Shown: positions 7,984 to 16,623, counted from the stretch's first letter. The stretch: 64,000 nt of DNA from Thermus antranikianii DSM 12462 (GCF_000423905.1 NZ_AUIW01000011.1:1-64000), one strand, 5' to 3'. A program made the numbers and translations. Notes: generated by a model from the sequence alone, not told the origin.

Positions 7984-8696
7984 CCGAGGCCCTCGAGGAC
8001 CGCCCGCACCCGGAAGATCAGGAGGTCCTCCGGGGAGTAGACCACCTGCACCCTTTCCCAGACCCCCTTCTCCACCGGGGCCAGGGCCACCAGGGCATGG
8101 AAGGGCTGGAGTACGTCTAGGCTAAGCCGCCCCCCCGCATAGAGGAGGAGGTCCACCTTCAAGGAAAGGGCCCTGGCCTCCTCCGGCCTCAGGGCCACGT
8201 GCCCCCGGGCCCGCTCCGGCAGGCGGGCCAAAAAGCTATCCCCTTCGGCGAAGCTTGAGGCCACCACGGAAACCTGGCCCAGGGGCCTGAGGAAAGGAGC
8301 CAGGGAGGGCCTCAAAGGCCCAAGCCATAGCCCCCTGGCCCCGGGAAAGTGGGCGGAGAGAAACCGCTCCAGGGCCACCCCTTCCGTGTACTGCCCCATA
8401 AGCCCCCCCACCCGGGGGACCACCAGGTCCAAAAGCCCTGCCTCCCGGGCCTCCGCCTCCAGGGAAAGGCTTGGGGCCAGGTCCTTGGGAGGCGGCAGGG
8501 CCTCCGCCAGCACCGCCCCGGCCAGGCCCAAAGGGGCCAGGCAGGGGAAGAGGGCAAAGGGATCCTGAACCTCCACGGGATAAGGGAAAAGGGGAAGCCT
8601 GGCCGTGGCCACCTCGGCCACCAGGCGGTCAAACAGGGGAGAAGGCACCCGGTGGAGAAAGATCAAGGGGCGAACTTTCTGATACTCCGGGCGCAC
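7971..8696 (-). CDS. Degenerate shikimate-dehydrogenase-like protein
   Basis: 241-residue protein encoded 4 bases after uvrD and probably cotranscribed with it; start is GTG. I see no signal peptide or membrane segment. The order of elements recalls AroE: an N-terminal region ending in a strand-loop-strand, a segment VGGLMGQYTEGVALERFL that parallels the AroE motif GYNTDGxGF, then a Rossmann-like half (LWLGPLRPSLAPFLRPLGQVSVVAS). The AroE catalytic lysine and the glycine-rich nucleotide loop are not recognisable, so activity on shikimate is unlikely and the match itself is tentative. A lineage-specific protein of unknown function is the alternative. Confidence 0.4.
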   Translation of the reverse strand: MRPEYQKVRPLIFLHRVPSPLFDRLVAEVATARLPLFPYPVEVQDPFALFPCLAPLGLAGAVLAEALPPPKDLAPSLSLEAEAREAGLLDLVVPRVGGLMGQYTEGVALERFLSAHFPGARGLWLGPLRPSLAPFLRPLGQVSVVASSFAEGDSFLARLPERARGHVALRPEEARALSLKVDLLLYAGGRLSLDVLQPFHALVALAPVEKGVWERVQVVYSPEDLLIFRVRAVLEGLGYPL

Positions 8697-8700
8697 GGCC

Positions 8701-10860
8701 TCACCCCACGGGCCTCAGGTCGGCGTACTTGAGGGAAAGCCGCTTCAGGCCCACCCCTTCGAAGTGCACCGTCACCTCGTCCCCCATGGCCGCCACCACC
8801 GTGCCCTGGCCGAAACGGGGGTGGATCACCTTCTCCCCACCCCTATAGGCCCCGGGCTTGGAGGCCCGGGCTTCACTGGGGGCAGGGGAGGGGGAAACCC
8901 TGGCCGAGGCCCGGTAGGGGTCGTACTCCTCGTAAAGCCCTCCCTCCACCTCCTCCAGGAAACGGCTTGGCCGGGTAGCCTCCGTGCGCCCGTAAACCTC
9001 CCGCTCCTCGGCGTAGGAAAGGTAAAGCCTCTCCTGGGCCCGGGTCACCCCCACGTAGAAGAGGCGGCGCTCCTCCTCGAGGCCCTCCAGGGTGCTCAAG
9101 GAGGAGCGGTGGGGCAAAAGCCCTTCCTCCACCCCCACCACGAAGACCACGGGGAACTCCAGCCCCTTGGCGTTGTGCAGGGTCATCAGGGCCACCTTGC
9201 CCGCGGGCTCCCCCGGCTCCTCCGCCCGGGCGGTGAGGGCCACCTTGTCCAGAAACTCCATAAGACCCTCCGCCTCCTTGGCTGCCCGGAGAAGTTCCTC
9301 CACGTTCTCCAGGCGGTCCTCGTAATCCTCAGGGTAAGCCTCCCGCAGGTAAGCGGGGTAGTCCGTGGCCTCGAGGAGGTGGCGGAAAAATCCCTCCGCC
9401 GGTCCAAAGGCCAGTTCCTGGAGCTCCTCCATCAGAGCCAGGAAGTGGCGCAAGGGGGCAGGGCGGGGCAGAACCTCTGCCGCCACCCTGAGGGCCTCGA
9501 AGAGGGGAAGCCCCTTCTCCCTGGCGAGGGCCTCCACCTTCTCCACCGTAGCCGTGCCGATGCCCCGGGGAGGGGTGTTCAGCACCCGCTTCAGGCTCAC
9601 CCCATCCAGGGGGTTCAGGCTCAGGCGGGCGTAGGCCAAAAGGTCCTTCACCTCCGCCCGTTCAAAGAACCCCACCCCCCCCACCACCCGGGCTGGAACC
9701 CCCCGGGAGGCCAGGGCCTGCTCCAGGAGGCGGCTTTGGGCGTTGGTGCGGTAGAGGACCGCCACCCAGTCGAAGGGAGGCCCCAAACGCAGGATCTCTT
9801 CGGCCACGAAGCGGGCCTCGTCCCGGGCATCCCGGGCCCGGTAGAGGCGCACGGGCTCCCCCCCGGGCTTCACGGGCCTCAAGGTCTTCTCCAGGCGCAG
9901 GGCATTGTTCACGATGAGGGCGTTGGCGAAGCGCAGGATGGCCTCGGTGGAGCGGTAGTTCTCCTCGAGGCGGTACACCTTGGCCCCGGGAAAGTCCCGG
10001 GTGAACTCCAGGATGTTCTTGATGTCCGCGGCGCGGAAGGAGTAGATGCCCTGGTCCGGGTCCCCCACGGCCATGAGGTTGGCCTCCTCCCCCGCCAGGA
10101 GCCGGGTGAAACGGTACTGCACGGGATTGGTGTCCTGGTACTCGTCCACGTGGATGAAGCGGGCCCGCCTCCTGACCCGCTTCAAGACCTCAGGGTCCTC
10201 CTCCAGGAGGCGCAGGGCATAGAGGAGGATGTCCCCGAAGTCCAAGGCCCCTTGGGCCTTAAGGGCCTCCTCGTAGCGCTTCAGCACGTCCAGAAGCCTC
10301 CCCCGGCTGAGCCCGGCGTAGTAGTCGGGAAGCTCCAAAAGCAGGGACTCGGGAGCCTCCCCCCGGTTCTTGGCCCGGTCCAAAAGGGCCTTGATGGGCC
10401 CGGGCCTGGCGGCAAGGCCGAGCTCCTTCAACACCTCTTTGATGAGGGCGGTCTGGTCGTCCTCGTCGTAGACCACGAATCCCGGCTTCAACCCCACCCT
10501 TTCCCCATAGACCCTCAGGATCCGCAAGGCAGCGGAGTGGAAGGTGGAAACCCAAAGCTCCCCCGCACCCTTCACCATGCGCTTAAGGCGCTCCTTCATC
10601 TCCTCGGCGGCCTTGTTGGTGAAGGTGACCGCCAGGATCTCCGAGGGGAAGACGCCCCTCTTGGCGATGAGGTAGGCCACCCGGTGGACCACGGTGCGGG
10701 TCTTGCCGCTTCCCGCCCCCGCCACCACCAGGGCCGGTCCCTCAAAGTGCAAAACCGCCTGGCGCTGGGCCTCGTTCAGGGAGCGAAGGAGCTCGTCTCC
10801 CGGATGGCTGCTTTGGGGCCCCTGCATCCCCGAGGAACCGCGCTGACCCTCGAGCTCCAC
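8701..10860 (-). CDS. uvrD: UvrD/PcrA-family 3'-5' DNA helicase
   Basis: Superfamily 1A helicase of nucleotide excision and mismatch repair, 719 residues. Motifs in order: Q motif LNEAQRQAV, Walker A GAGSGKTRT, VTFTNKAAEEMKERL, Walker B with DEYQDTNPVQY, VGDPDQGIYSFRAAD, ENYRST, VALMTLHNAKGLEFPVVF and GVTRAQERLYL. The C-terminal tail has the Tudor-like segment KVIHPRFGQGTVVAAMGDEVTVHF known from PcrA. Start is a GTG at 10860, supported by a -10 box (TACACT) 7 bases upstream and no Shine-Dalgarno. An internal ATG at residue 12 is the alternative. The divergent partner starts 34 bases away. Confidence 0.95.
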   Translation of the reverse strand: MELEGQRGSSGMQGPQSSHPGDELLRSLNEAQRQAVLHFEGPALVVAGAGSGKTRTVVHRVAYLIAKRGVFPSEILAVTFTNKAAEEMKERLKRMVKGAGELWVSTFHSAALRILRVYGERVGLKPGFVVYDEDDQTALIKEVLKELGLAARPGPIKALLDRAKNRGEAPESLLLELPDYYAGLSRGRLLDVLKRYEEALKAQGALDFGDILLYALRLLEEDPEVLKRVRRRARFIHVDEYQDTNPVQYRFTRLLAGEEANLMAVGDPDQGIYSFRAADIKNILEFTRDFPGAKVYRLEENYRSTEAILRFANALIVNNALRLEKTLRPVKPGGEPVRLYRARDARDEARFVAEEILRLGPPFDWVAVLYRTNAQSRLLEQALASRGVPARVVGGVGFFERAEVKDLLAYARLSLNPLDGVSLKRVLNTPPRGIGTATVEKVEALAREKGLPLFEALRVAAEVLPRPAPLRHFLALMEELQELAFGPAEGFFRHLLEATDYPAYLREAYPEDYEDRLENVEELLRAAKEAEGLMEFLDKVALTARAEEPGEPAGKVALMTLHNAKGLEFPVVFVVGVEEGLLPHRSSLSTLEGLEEERRLFYVGVTRAQERLYLSYAEEREVYGRTEATRPSRFLEEVEGGLYEEYDPYRASARVSPSPAPSEARASKPGAYRGGEKVIHPRFGQGTVVAAMGDEVTVHFEGVGLKRLSLKYADLRPVG

Positions 10861-10867
10861 GGGGGAG

Positions 10868-10887
10868 AGTGTACCACGGGGTAGACT
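10868..10887. promoter_or_regulatory. Back-to-back leaderless promoters of uvrD and the phosphomutase-like gene
   Basis: The whole gap between the two divergent starts is 34 bases (10861-10894). On the minus strand TACACT (10873-10868) is 7 bases from the uvrD GTG; on the plus strand TAGACT (10882-10887) is 7 bases from the ATG at 10895. The -10 boxes are 8 bases apart, so each -35 region lies inside the other gene and the polymerases must compete. Confidence 0.5.
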
Positions 10888-10894
10888 TTAAGGC

Positions 10895-11791
10895 ATGGAG
10901 CTCTACTCCACCCAAGACGGCTTCCTAGGGGAGATCGCCAAGGGGTTCACCTTCGCCCACCTGGCCCGGGTGGCGGCGGGGTTTGGAGCCAGGCTCGAGG
11001 CGGAAGGGATCCGCCGGGTGGTGGTGGCCCACGACACCCGCTTCCTGGCCCAGGAGATGGCGGAGGAGGCGGCGGGGATCCTGGGGGGAATGGGCCTGGA
11101 AACCTTCCTCCTGAAAGGCCCTTCCCCGTTTCCCCTTTTCGGCTTTGCCCTAAAGGAACTGGAAGCGGCCGGGTTTTACCTCACCGCCAGCCGCAAGCCC
11201 GCCCGCTACCAAGGCGTGAAGCTCCGCCTGGGCCCGGGGAAACCCCTTTCCCCGGAAGGGATGGCCCTTCCCCAGGAGGCCCCGCAGAAGCGGGGAAGCT
11301 TCCAGGTCCTGGATCGGAAAAAGGCCTACCTGGAGCACCTGGCCCAAAGCACTGGCCAAGGAGCCCAGGGAAAAAAGGGGGTGGTTTACCTGGACACCCT
11401 GGGAGGAGCAGGGGGAGGGGTGCTGCCCGGGGTTTTCAAGCTCCTGGGCCTCGAGGCGGAACTTAGGGAACTCCACCCCCTCCCCCACCCCCTCTTCTAT
11501 GGAGTGGACCCCGACCCCAAGCCGGAAAACCTCCCCACCCTCCTCGCCCTCATGAGGGCGGTGGAACCCCCGGCGGTGGGCTTCGCCCTGGATGGGGATG
11601 CGGACCGCCTTGCCGTGGTCTTGCCCGGGGGGGAGGTTCTGCCCCAAGACCAGGTCGTAAAGGTCCTCGAGGGGGCCTTGGAGGAAAAGGAGGTCCAGGG
11701 AGATGGCCAGGGCAGCTACCTTTTCCCCTGGCATCTTCCCGAACCCGATCCCTTCCTGGCCGCCCTGCTCCTTTTGGGGAAGCTCCTATGA
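10895..11791 (+). CDS. Short phosphoglucomutase/phosphomannomutase-like protein
   Basis: 298 residues, against about 450-550 for alpha-D-phosphohexomutases. The N-terminal motif DGFLGEIAKGFTFAHLARVA, a serine-loop equivalent TASRKPARYQGVKL (97-110; the usual TASHNP has become TASRKP but the serine at 99 is kept), and the metal loop DGDADR (233-238) are present. The sugar-binding domain 3 and the phosphate-binding domain 4 are missing; the protein ends after an ATGA overlap with the next gene, so the truncation is part of an apparently normal operon rather than a visible frameshift. It may be a non-catalytic or rewired mutase. The substrate cannot be predicted. Confidence 0.7.
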   Translation: MELYSTQDGFLGEIAKGFTFAHLARVAAGFGARLEAEGIRRVVVAHDTRFLAQEMAEEAAGILGGMGLETFLLKGPSPFPLFGFALKELEAAGFYLTASRKPARYQGVKLRLGPGKPLSPEGMALPQEAPQKRGSFQVLDRKKAYLEHLAQSTGQGAQGKKGVVYLDTLGGAGGGVLPGVFKLLGLEAELRELHPLPHPLFYGVDPDPKPENLPTLLALMRAVEPPAVGFALDGDADRLAVVLPGGEVLPQDQVVKVLEGALEEKEVQGDGQGSYLFPWHLPEPDPFLAALLLLGKLL

Positions 11792-12741
11792 AAGAAGTCC
11801 TCCCAGGCCTCTACCAGATTCCCGTGCCCATTCCCTATCCCCTGAAGACGGTAAACCTCTACCTTTTCCGGGGGAACGGGGAGGTGGCCCTTCTGGACAC
11901 CGCCTTGGGTACCAAGACGGCCCGGGGCACCCTGGAGCTCAGCCTGGCGGAGCTTGGTCTTTGCTTTACCGACGTCAAGACCGTCCTTCTCACCCACCAC
12001 CACCCGGACCACTACGGCCTGGCGGGCTTTTTTGAAGGGCTTGGGGCCCGGGTATGGCTGCACGAGGAGGAGGGAGGGCGGGGCCACCTCTTCTGGCTTC
12101 AACCCGAAGCCTTTGAGGAGGCCAGCTGGCGGCTTTTCCTGGACCACGGCACCCCGGAGGAAGCCCTTATGGGCATCCGGGAAACCATGGCCAAAACCCG
12201 GGAGCGGGTCCATCCTCCCCAAAACCCCACGCCCCTGAAGGACGGGGAGGTGCTGGAGGTGGCCGGCAAGAAGCTCCGGGTCATCTGGACCCCCGGCCAT
12301 GCGGACGGGCACGTGGCCTTCTATCTGGAGGAGGAAGGAATCCTCCTGGTAGGGGACGCCCTTTTGGAACGGGTATCCCCCAACGTGGGCCTTTGGGCCT
12401 ACACCCGGGAGAACCCCCTAAAGGACTTTCTGGCGTCCTTAGAGCGCCTTATGGAGCTTCCAGCCAAGGTGGCGTATGCGGGGCATTTCGGCCCCATCCT
12501 CGAGGTGAAGAAGCGGGCCCAAGAGCTCATCGCCCACCACCAGGAGCGCCTGGAGGCCCTGCTCGGCTTTCTTCAAGCCCCCATGACCGCCTGGGAGCTT
12601 TCCCTAAGGCTTTTCCCCCAGGAGCTGGACGCTCCCGGCAGGCGCTTCGCCTTTGCGGAAACCCTGGCCCACCTGGAGTACCTGCGCCTCGAGGGGCACG
12701 TAAAGCGGGAAGGCCCCCCCTACCGGTACTTCCGGGCCTAA
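11788..12741 (+). CDS. Metallo-beta-lactamase-fold hydrolase
   Basis: 317-residue soluble protein. The metal-binding signature THHHPDHYG (H-x-H-x-D-H form) follows a typical beta-strand (VKTVLLTHHH); later ligands are the TPGHADGH histidine and the GDALLE aspartate, with a final histidine in AYAGHFGP. The last 100 residues form a winged-helix-like extension (AWELSLRLFPQ... LAHLEYLRLEGHV), as in hydroxyacylglutathione-hydrolase-like proteins related to LACTB2. It overlaps the preceding mutase-like gene by ATGA, so they are cotranscribed. Substrate unknown; RNase or thioesterase activity are both possible for this subgroup. Confidence 0.85.
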   Translation: MKEVLPGLYQIPVPIPYPLKTVNLYLFRGNGEVALLDTALGTKTARGTLELSLAELGLCFTDVKTVLLTHHHPDHYGLAGFFEGLGARVWLHEEEGGRGHLFWLQPEAFEEASWRLFLDHGTPEEALMGIRETMAKTRERVHPPQNPTPLKDGEVLEVAGKKLRVIWTPGHADGHVAFYLEEEGILLVGDALLERVSPNVGLWAYTRENPLKDFLASLERLMELPAKVAYAGHFGPILEVKKRAQELIAHHQERLEALLGFLQAPMTAWELSLRLFPQELDAPGRRFAFAETLAHLEYLRLEGHVKREGPPYRYFRA

Positions 12742-13613
12742 TCCAGCACGAAGCGGTCCTCGGTTTCGTGGAGCCGCACCCGGTGAACGATGCGCTGGTC
12801 CTGGCCCCCGTTTCCCTCGGTCATGGCCACCACGGTCACGTAGGGCCTTAAAGGGCTACGGAGCACTTTCTTGGTGAGGGTTTCCTCCACCTGGAAGATG
12901 CCGGCGGAGTTGTTCATGGTCACCTGGATCTCCACGGGCACCCTTTCCCCTTTGAGGATGCGCACCTCGTCCACGGCCAGGGCGCTGATGGAGTGGATGT
13001 CGATGCTTCCGAGGGCAAAGGCCTTCCGCCCCCGGCCCTTGGTGATGTCGGTGCCGTCAGCCACAGCGGTGACCCCCGCCTCAATGGTCAAGGGCTCAGG
13101 GGAGAGGTCGTGGCTGTAAATGCCGTGAAGGATGAGGGCCCTAAGGGCGGTGCGTTGCTCGGGGTCGGGGTAGATCTTCTCCAGGATGCGGTTCAGGATG
13201 GGCAGGGCCAAGGTGACGCCAAAGGCCTCGTGGTGGTCCCGGTGCACCTGGTTGCCCAGGTCGTGGAGCATGGTGGAAAGGAGGACCACCACGTAGGCAT
13301 CCTCCAGCTCCCCGGCCCCCGACTCCACCGTATCCAGGCGCACCCCTGCTTCGGCCAAGAGGGCCAGGATGGCCACGCTGGCCGCCCCGGTGAGGAGGGC
13401 GTGGACCCGGCCATGGTCGTTGTAACCCAGCTTACGCATGGTGATGTAATTGGCCATGTTCCACCCAGCCCTGGCCTCGGGGTCTTGGATGAGGAGCTCG
13501 TAGGCCTTAAGGGCCTTGGGAAAGGCCTTTAGACGCTCGCGAATGGACTGGTCGGCCTCGGCGTACAGCTTGGCCTTGGGGCTGGCAACGTGGACGATGC
13601 GCTCTCCCGTCAT
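12738..13613 (-). CDS. HD-domain phosphohydrolase
   Basis: 291 residues from the ATG at 13613 (MTGERIVHVASPKAK); an in-frame TTG two codons earlier is less likely. The HD superfamily metal centre is visible: H in NDHGRVHALLTG, the HD pair in TMLHDLGNQVHRDHHE, and an aspartate in VTAVADGTDITKGRGRKAF. HD-domain proteins of this kind hydrolyse nucleotide or cyclic-nucleotide phosphates; the substrate cannot be read from sequence. It converges on the MBL gene with a 4-base overlap of stop codons. Upstream on its own strand the AT-rich segment 13614-13630 probably holds the promoter. Confidence 0.8.
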   Translation of the reverse strand: MTGERIVHVASPKAKLYAEADQSIRERLKAFPKALKAYELLIQDPEARAGWNMANYITMRKLGYNDHGRVHALLTGAASVAILALLAEAGVRLDTVESGAGELEDAYVVVLLSTMLHDLGNQVHRDHHEAFGVTLALPILNRILEKIYPDPEQRTALRALILHGIYSHDLSPEPLTIEAGVTAVADGTDITKGRGRKAFALGSIDIHSISALAVDEVRILKGERVPVEIQVTMNNSAGIFQVEETLTKKVLRSPLRPYVTVVAMTEGNGGQDQRIVHRVRLHETEDRFVLD

Positions 13614-13728
13614 GGGCAACTTTACATTACACCACCCTCCGAATGGCTATACCCACCCAACACCCTCATGCGCCCAAAAGAAGCCCGAGGGTGAAGCCAA
13701 AACCCCTCCCAAGGGAAAGGGCTTACCC

Positions 13729-14550
13729 TTACTCTCCCTTGAAGTTAGGCGCCCGCTTTTCCAGGAAGGCCCGTACCCCCTCCTTCATGTCCTCCGTGGC
13801 GGAGGCATAGCCGAAAAGGTCGGCCTCGATCTCCAAGGCCTCCGCCAGGTCCAGCCCCTCGCCCCGCACCACGCTCTCCTTGGCCAGGGCCAGGGCGATG
13901 GGAGCATTTTTCATGATCTTCCTTGCCAGCTTCTTAGCCTCCTCCAGGGCATCCTCCCCCACCCGGTTCACCAGGCCCAGGCTTAGGGCTTCCTCAGCGG
14001 ACACATGCCGCCCGGTAAAGATGAGGTCCAAGGCCCGACCCCGCCCGATGAGGCGGGGAAGCCTTTGGGTGCCGCCAAAGCCCGGGATCAAGCCCAGCCC
14101 CACCTCGGGCAGGCCCAGCTTGGCCTCCCTGGAGGCCACCCTCAGGTCGCAGGCCAGGGCCAGCTCCAGCCCTCCCCCCAGGGCATACCCGTTGATGGCG
14201 GCGATGGTGGGAAGGGGCAAGGCGGCGATCTCGGCGAAGACCTGCTGCCCCAAAAGGGCATACTCCCGGGCCATGAAGGGATCCTTCAGGGCGGCGATCT
14301 CCTTGAGGTCCGCCCCAGCGGCGAAGGCCTTCCCCTCCCCGGTGAAGATGGCCACCCGGACCTCGGGATCCTGATGGATGACCTCGGTCACCTCGGCAAG
14401 CTCCTGTAAGAGGTCCTGGGAAAGGGCGTTTAAGGCCTCAGGACGCCTTAAGGTAACCAGGGCGATGCCCTCCTCCACCTCGTAGGAGAGGTGCTCGAAC
14501 TCGGGGATCTCCAGGATGAACTCATGCTCGCCTTCGTGCTCGTGGGCCAT
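13729..14550 (-). CDS. Enoyl-CoA hydratase/isomerase family protein
   Basis: Crotonase-fold enzyme of fatty-acid beta-oxidation, 273 residues. Visible are the first oxyanion segment GKAFAAGADLKEI, the second NGYALGGGLELALACDLRVAS with one catalytic glutamate, and LPEVGLGLIPGFGGTQRLPR with the other, so a true hydratase is likely. The N-terminus has an unusual charged run MAHEHEGEHEF before the family core. A GGAGG site overlaps the end of the purine nucleoside phosphorylase gene, only 1 base separates the two genes, and they form an operon although the pathways differ. Acyl chain preference unknown. Confidence 0.9.
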   Translation of the reverse strand: MAHEHEGEHEFILEIPEFEHLSYEVEEGIALVTLRRPEALNALSQDLLQELAEVTEVIHQDPEVRVAIFTGEGKAFAAGADLKEIAALKDPFMAREYALLGQQVFAEIAALPLPTIAAINGYALGGGLELALACDLRVASREAKLGLPEVGLGLIPGFGGTQRLPRLIGRGRALDLIFTGRHVSAEEALSLGLVNRVGEDALEEAKKLARKIMKNAPIALALAKESVVRGEGLDLAEALEIEADLFGYASATEDMKEGVRAFLEKRAPNFKGE

Positions 14551-14551
14551 G

Positions 14552-15259
14552 CTACACCTCCAAAAGGGCCTCGAGGGCCACCTCCACCATACGCCTTATG
14601 CCCTCTTGCAAGACCTCAGGGGGAGCCAGCTCCGGGTCACCGATGCGGTTGGAAACCGTGAGGATGGCCCCGGCCCGTACCCTTCGCATCTTACCCAGGA
14701 GGAAGAGGGCGCTGGCCTCCATCTCAAAGGCGAGCACACCAAACTGGGCCCAGGCCTTCGCTCCCTCGGGGGTGGTGGCGTAGAAGGCATCCTCGGTGGC
14801 CACCAGGCCCACATGGTGGGGGTAGCCTCTTTGCTCCGCCTGGTTCCAGAGGGCACGGAAGAGCTCGGCGTCGGGCACAGGAGCATAGGGGCGGCCTTCC
14901 AGGTACTGCCGGGTGGCCCCATCCAAGGGTACCGCCCCCTGGACGATCACCAGATCCCCGGGGGAGAGGCCCTCGTCCACCGCCCCACAGGTGCCCACCC
15001 GGAGAAGCACCCTGGCCCCCAGGCTCACCAGCTCCTCGGCCACGATGCTGGCCGAAGGGGCCCCCATGCCCGTGGTCTGCACGGAAACCGGCACCCCCCG
15101 GTACCGGCCGGTGAAGCCCAGGAGGCCCCGGTAGGAGGTGTAGAGCCTGGGTTCCTCGAGGAAGGTGGTGGCGATCCACTCCGCCCGGCCCGGATCCCCC
15201 GGCAGGAGCACCCTCTCCGCCACCTCCCCCTTCCTGCCCCGCACGTGAATGGGACTCAT
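14552..15259 (-). CDS. deoD: Purine nucleoside phosphorylase (PNP/UDP family)
   Basis: Phosphorolysis of purine nucleosides to base and ribose-1-phosphate, in nucleoside salvage. 235 residues, normal for hexameric DeoD. Motifs: LLPGDPGRAEW (phosphate binding), GMGAPSASIVAEEL, RVGTCGAV, and the substrate-binding EMEASALF followed by the base-contacting NRIGD segment. The start is the ATG at 15259 with TAAAAT 8 bases upstream and no Shine-Dalgarno. Uridine phosphorylase has the same fold; the hexameric PNP assignment rests on overall similarity. Confidence 0.87.
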   Translation of the reverse strand: MSPIHVRGRKGEVAERVLLPGDPGRAEWIATTFLEEPRLYTSYRGLLGFTGRYRGVPVSVQTTGMGAPSASIVAEELVSLGARVLLRVGTCGAVDEGLSPGDLVIVQGAVPLDGATRQYLEGRPYAPVPDAELFRALWNQAEQRGYPHHVGLVATEDAFYATTPEGAKAWAQFGVLAFEMEASALFLLGKMRRVRAGAILTVSNRIGDPELAPPEVLQEGIRRMVEVALEALLEV

Positions 15260-15267
15260 ACCGCCCC

Positions 15268-15273
15268 ATTTTA
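15268..15273 (-). promoter_or_regulatory. -10 box of leaderless deoD promoter
   Basis: TAAAAT on the minus strand, 8 bases before the deoD ATG. It overlaps the stop codon of the preceding ABC ATPase gene, so the deoD/enoyl-CoA hydratase pair has its own promoter. Confidence 0.45.
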
Positions 15274-15900
15274 AAGCCGCAAGGCGGGAAGCCCTTCCAC
15301 CAAGGCCTCGTCGTGGGTGGAGAAGAGAAGAGCCGCCCCCACCTCCCTGGCCAACTCCCGCATGAGCCTGAGCACCTCCCTGGCCTGGGTGCGGTCCAGG
15401 CTGGCCGTGGGCTCATCGGCCAAAAGCAGCCTGGGCCGGAGGTACAAGGCCCGGGCCACCGCCACCCGCTGCCGCTCCCCACCCGAAAGCCTCTGGGGCA
15501 GGAAGTCCGCCCTTTCCCTAAGGCCCAGCCGGGAAAGGAGCCAGAGGGCAAAGGCCCGGTCCACCCGGCCCGCCAGGTAGCCGGGGGCCAGGACGTTTTC
15601 CAAGGCGGTGAGCTCCGGGAAAAGAAAGTGGTGCTGGAAAACAAGGCCCATAAAGCGGAGCCGCCTCCTGGCCAAAACCCCCTCGGGAAGGCCCCGGATG
15701 GGGGTTCCCTCCCAGTACACCTCGCCCTCCTGCAAGGAGAGAAGGCCTGCCAGGAGGTGGAGGAGGGTGGTCTTACCGCTTCCCGAGGGCCCCAGGATGG
15801 CCAGGGCCTCCCCAGGGCAGAGCCTTAAGGAAACCCCCCGGAAAAGATAGCCGTTCCCGTAGGAGAATCCCAGGTCTATGGCCTCCAAGACCGGGTTCAC
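15271..15900 (-). CDS. ABC transporter ATP-binding protein, LolD/MacB-like
   Basis: 209-residue ATPase subunit: Walker A GPSGSGKTT, Q-loop LVFQHHFLFPELTALENV, signature LSGGERQRVAVARAL, Walker B LLLADEPTASLD, H-loop STHDEAL. The pattern FPELTALENV and the short length fit the LolD/MacB/FtsE group, which drives lipoprotein release or mechanotransmission. The start chosen is GTG at 15900 (VNPVLEAIDLGFSYG), with a GAGG-rich Shine-Dalgarno just upstream; a longer open frame upstream overlaps the crp gene and is not coding-like. No permease gene is adjacent, so its partner is encoded elsewhere. Confidence 0.85.
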   Translation of the reverse strand: MNPVLEAIDLGFSYGNGYLFRGVSLRLCPGEALAILGPSGSGKTTLLHLLAGLLSLQEGEVYWEGTPIRGLPEGVLARRRLRFMGLVFQHHFLFPELTALENVLAPGYLAGRVDRAFALWLLSRLGLRERADFLPQRLSGGERQRVAVARALYLRPRLLLADEPTASLDRTQAREVLRLMRELAREVGAALLFSTHDEALVEGLPALRL

Positions 15901-15935
15901 CCTCTCATCCTCTAGGCAAAAGATGAAGCCTCGGT

Positions 15936-15941
15936 TAGAGT
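15936..15941 (+). promoter_or_regulatory. -10 box of leaderless crp promoter
   Basis: TAGAGT 7 bases before the ATG at 15949, in the 48-base gap shared with the divergent ABC ATPase gene. No strong -35, as is common for activated promoters. Confidence 0.45.
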
Positions 15942-15948
15942 AAGGCCG

Positions 15949-16599
15949 ATGCCCGCGTCCCCCCTTTTCCAGGATATGGGTCCGGAGGAAGTCCGCCTGG
16001 CCCGCTCCTACTTCCAACCCCTGACCTACCCCAAGGGTAAACCCATCTTTCACCAAGGGGATCTGGGCCAGGCCCTTTACCTGGTGGAGGAGGGTCGGGT
16101 GCGCCTCTACCGCACCCACCTGGGGGGCCAGGAGAAGATCCTGGGGTTCCTGGGGCCCGGGGAGGTCTTCGGGGAGATGAGCCTTTTGGACGGGGGGGAA
16201 CGGAGCGCTAGCGCCCTGGCGGAGGAGGAAACCCTTCTTCTCGCCCTCTATCGGGAAGCCTACCTCGGGCTCATCCGCCGCCTACCCCTCTTCGCCCACA
16301 ACTTAGCCCGCATCCTGGCCCACCGCCTGCGGGAACTCAACCTGGAGCTGGACCTTCTGGCCTTTGAGGAGGCGAGAAGCCGGGTAGCCTATGCCCTCTT
16401 TAAGCTCCTTCGTCAGGGGCACGGACCTCATTTTCAGCTCCGCCACCAGGACCTGGCCGCCCTGGCCGGGGTGAGCCGGGAAACCACCACCCGGGTCCTC
16501 CACGAGCTCAAAGACCAAGGCATCCTGCGGCTTTCCTCAGGGGTGGTGGAGGTGGTGGACCCCGGGCTTTTGGAGGAGGTGGCCTTTGGTCTGGTCTGA
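15949..16599 (+). CDS. CRP/FNR-family transcription regulator (cAMP receptor type)
   Basis: 216 residues: an N-terminal cyclic-nucleotide-binding barrel (1-120), a long dimer helix (about 125-150) and a C-terminal winged helix (HQDLAALAGVSRETTTRVLHELKDQG). The phosphate-binding cassette GEMSLLDGGERSAS keeps the glutamate, arginine and serine that contact cAMP in E. coli CRP, so cAMP is a likely ligand. It closely resembles the CRP homologue of T. thermophilus rather than the ligand-independent SdrP. No cysteine cluster of FNR type is present. Starts with ATG and no Shine-Dalgarno. The following comB-like gene is 24 bases downstream and may be cotranscribed. Confidence 0.87.
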   Translation: MPASPLFQDMGPEEVRLARSYFQPLTYPKGKPIFHQGDLGQALYLVEEGRVRLYRTHLGGQEKILGFLGPGEVFGEMSLLDGGERSASALAEEETLLLALYREAYLGLIRRLPLFAHNLARILAHRLRELNLELDLLAFEEARSRVAYALFKLLRQGHGPHFQLRHQDLAALAGVSRETTTRVLHELKDQGILRLSSGVVEVVDPGLLEEVAFGLV

Positions 16600-16623
16600 A
16601 GAAACCGAGTCGGAGGACCTTCC

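Noticed and set aside
8764-10884. Very long open frame (about 700 codons) on the plus strand opposite uvrD
   Set aside because: It mirrors uvrD codon structure, is rich in Gly, His, Pro and Leu without family motifs, and arises from third-position GC bias. The same holds for long antisense frames opposite mutS (46410-48026), the 5'-nucleotidase (51563-53095) and the TRAP permease.
15901-16119. N-terminal extension of the ABC ATPase gene
   Set aside because: It lies antisense to crp and lacks ABC-domain features; the GTG at 15900 with a Shine-Dalgarno begins the domain properly.
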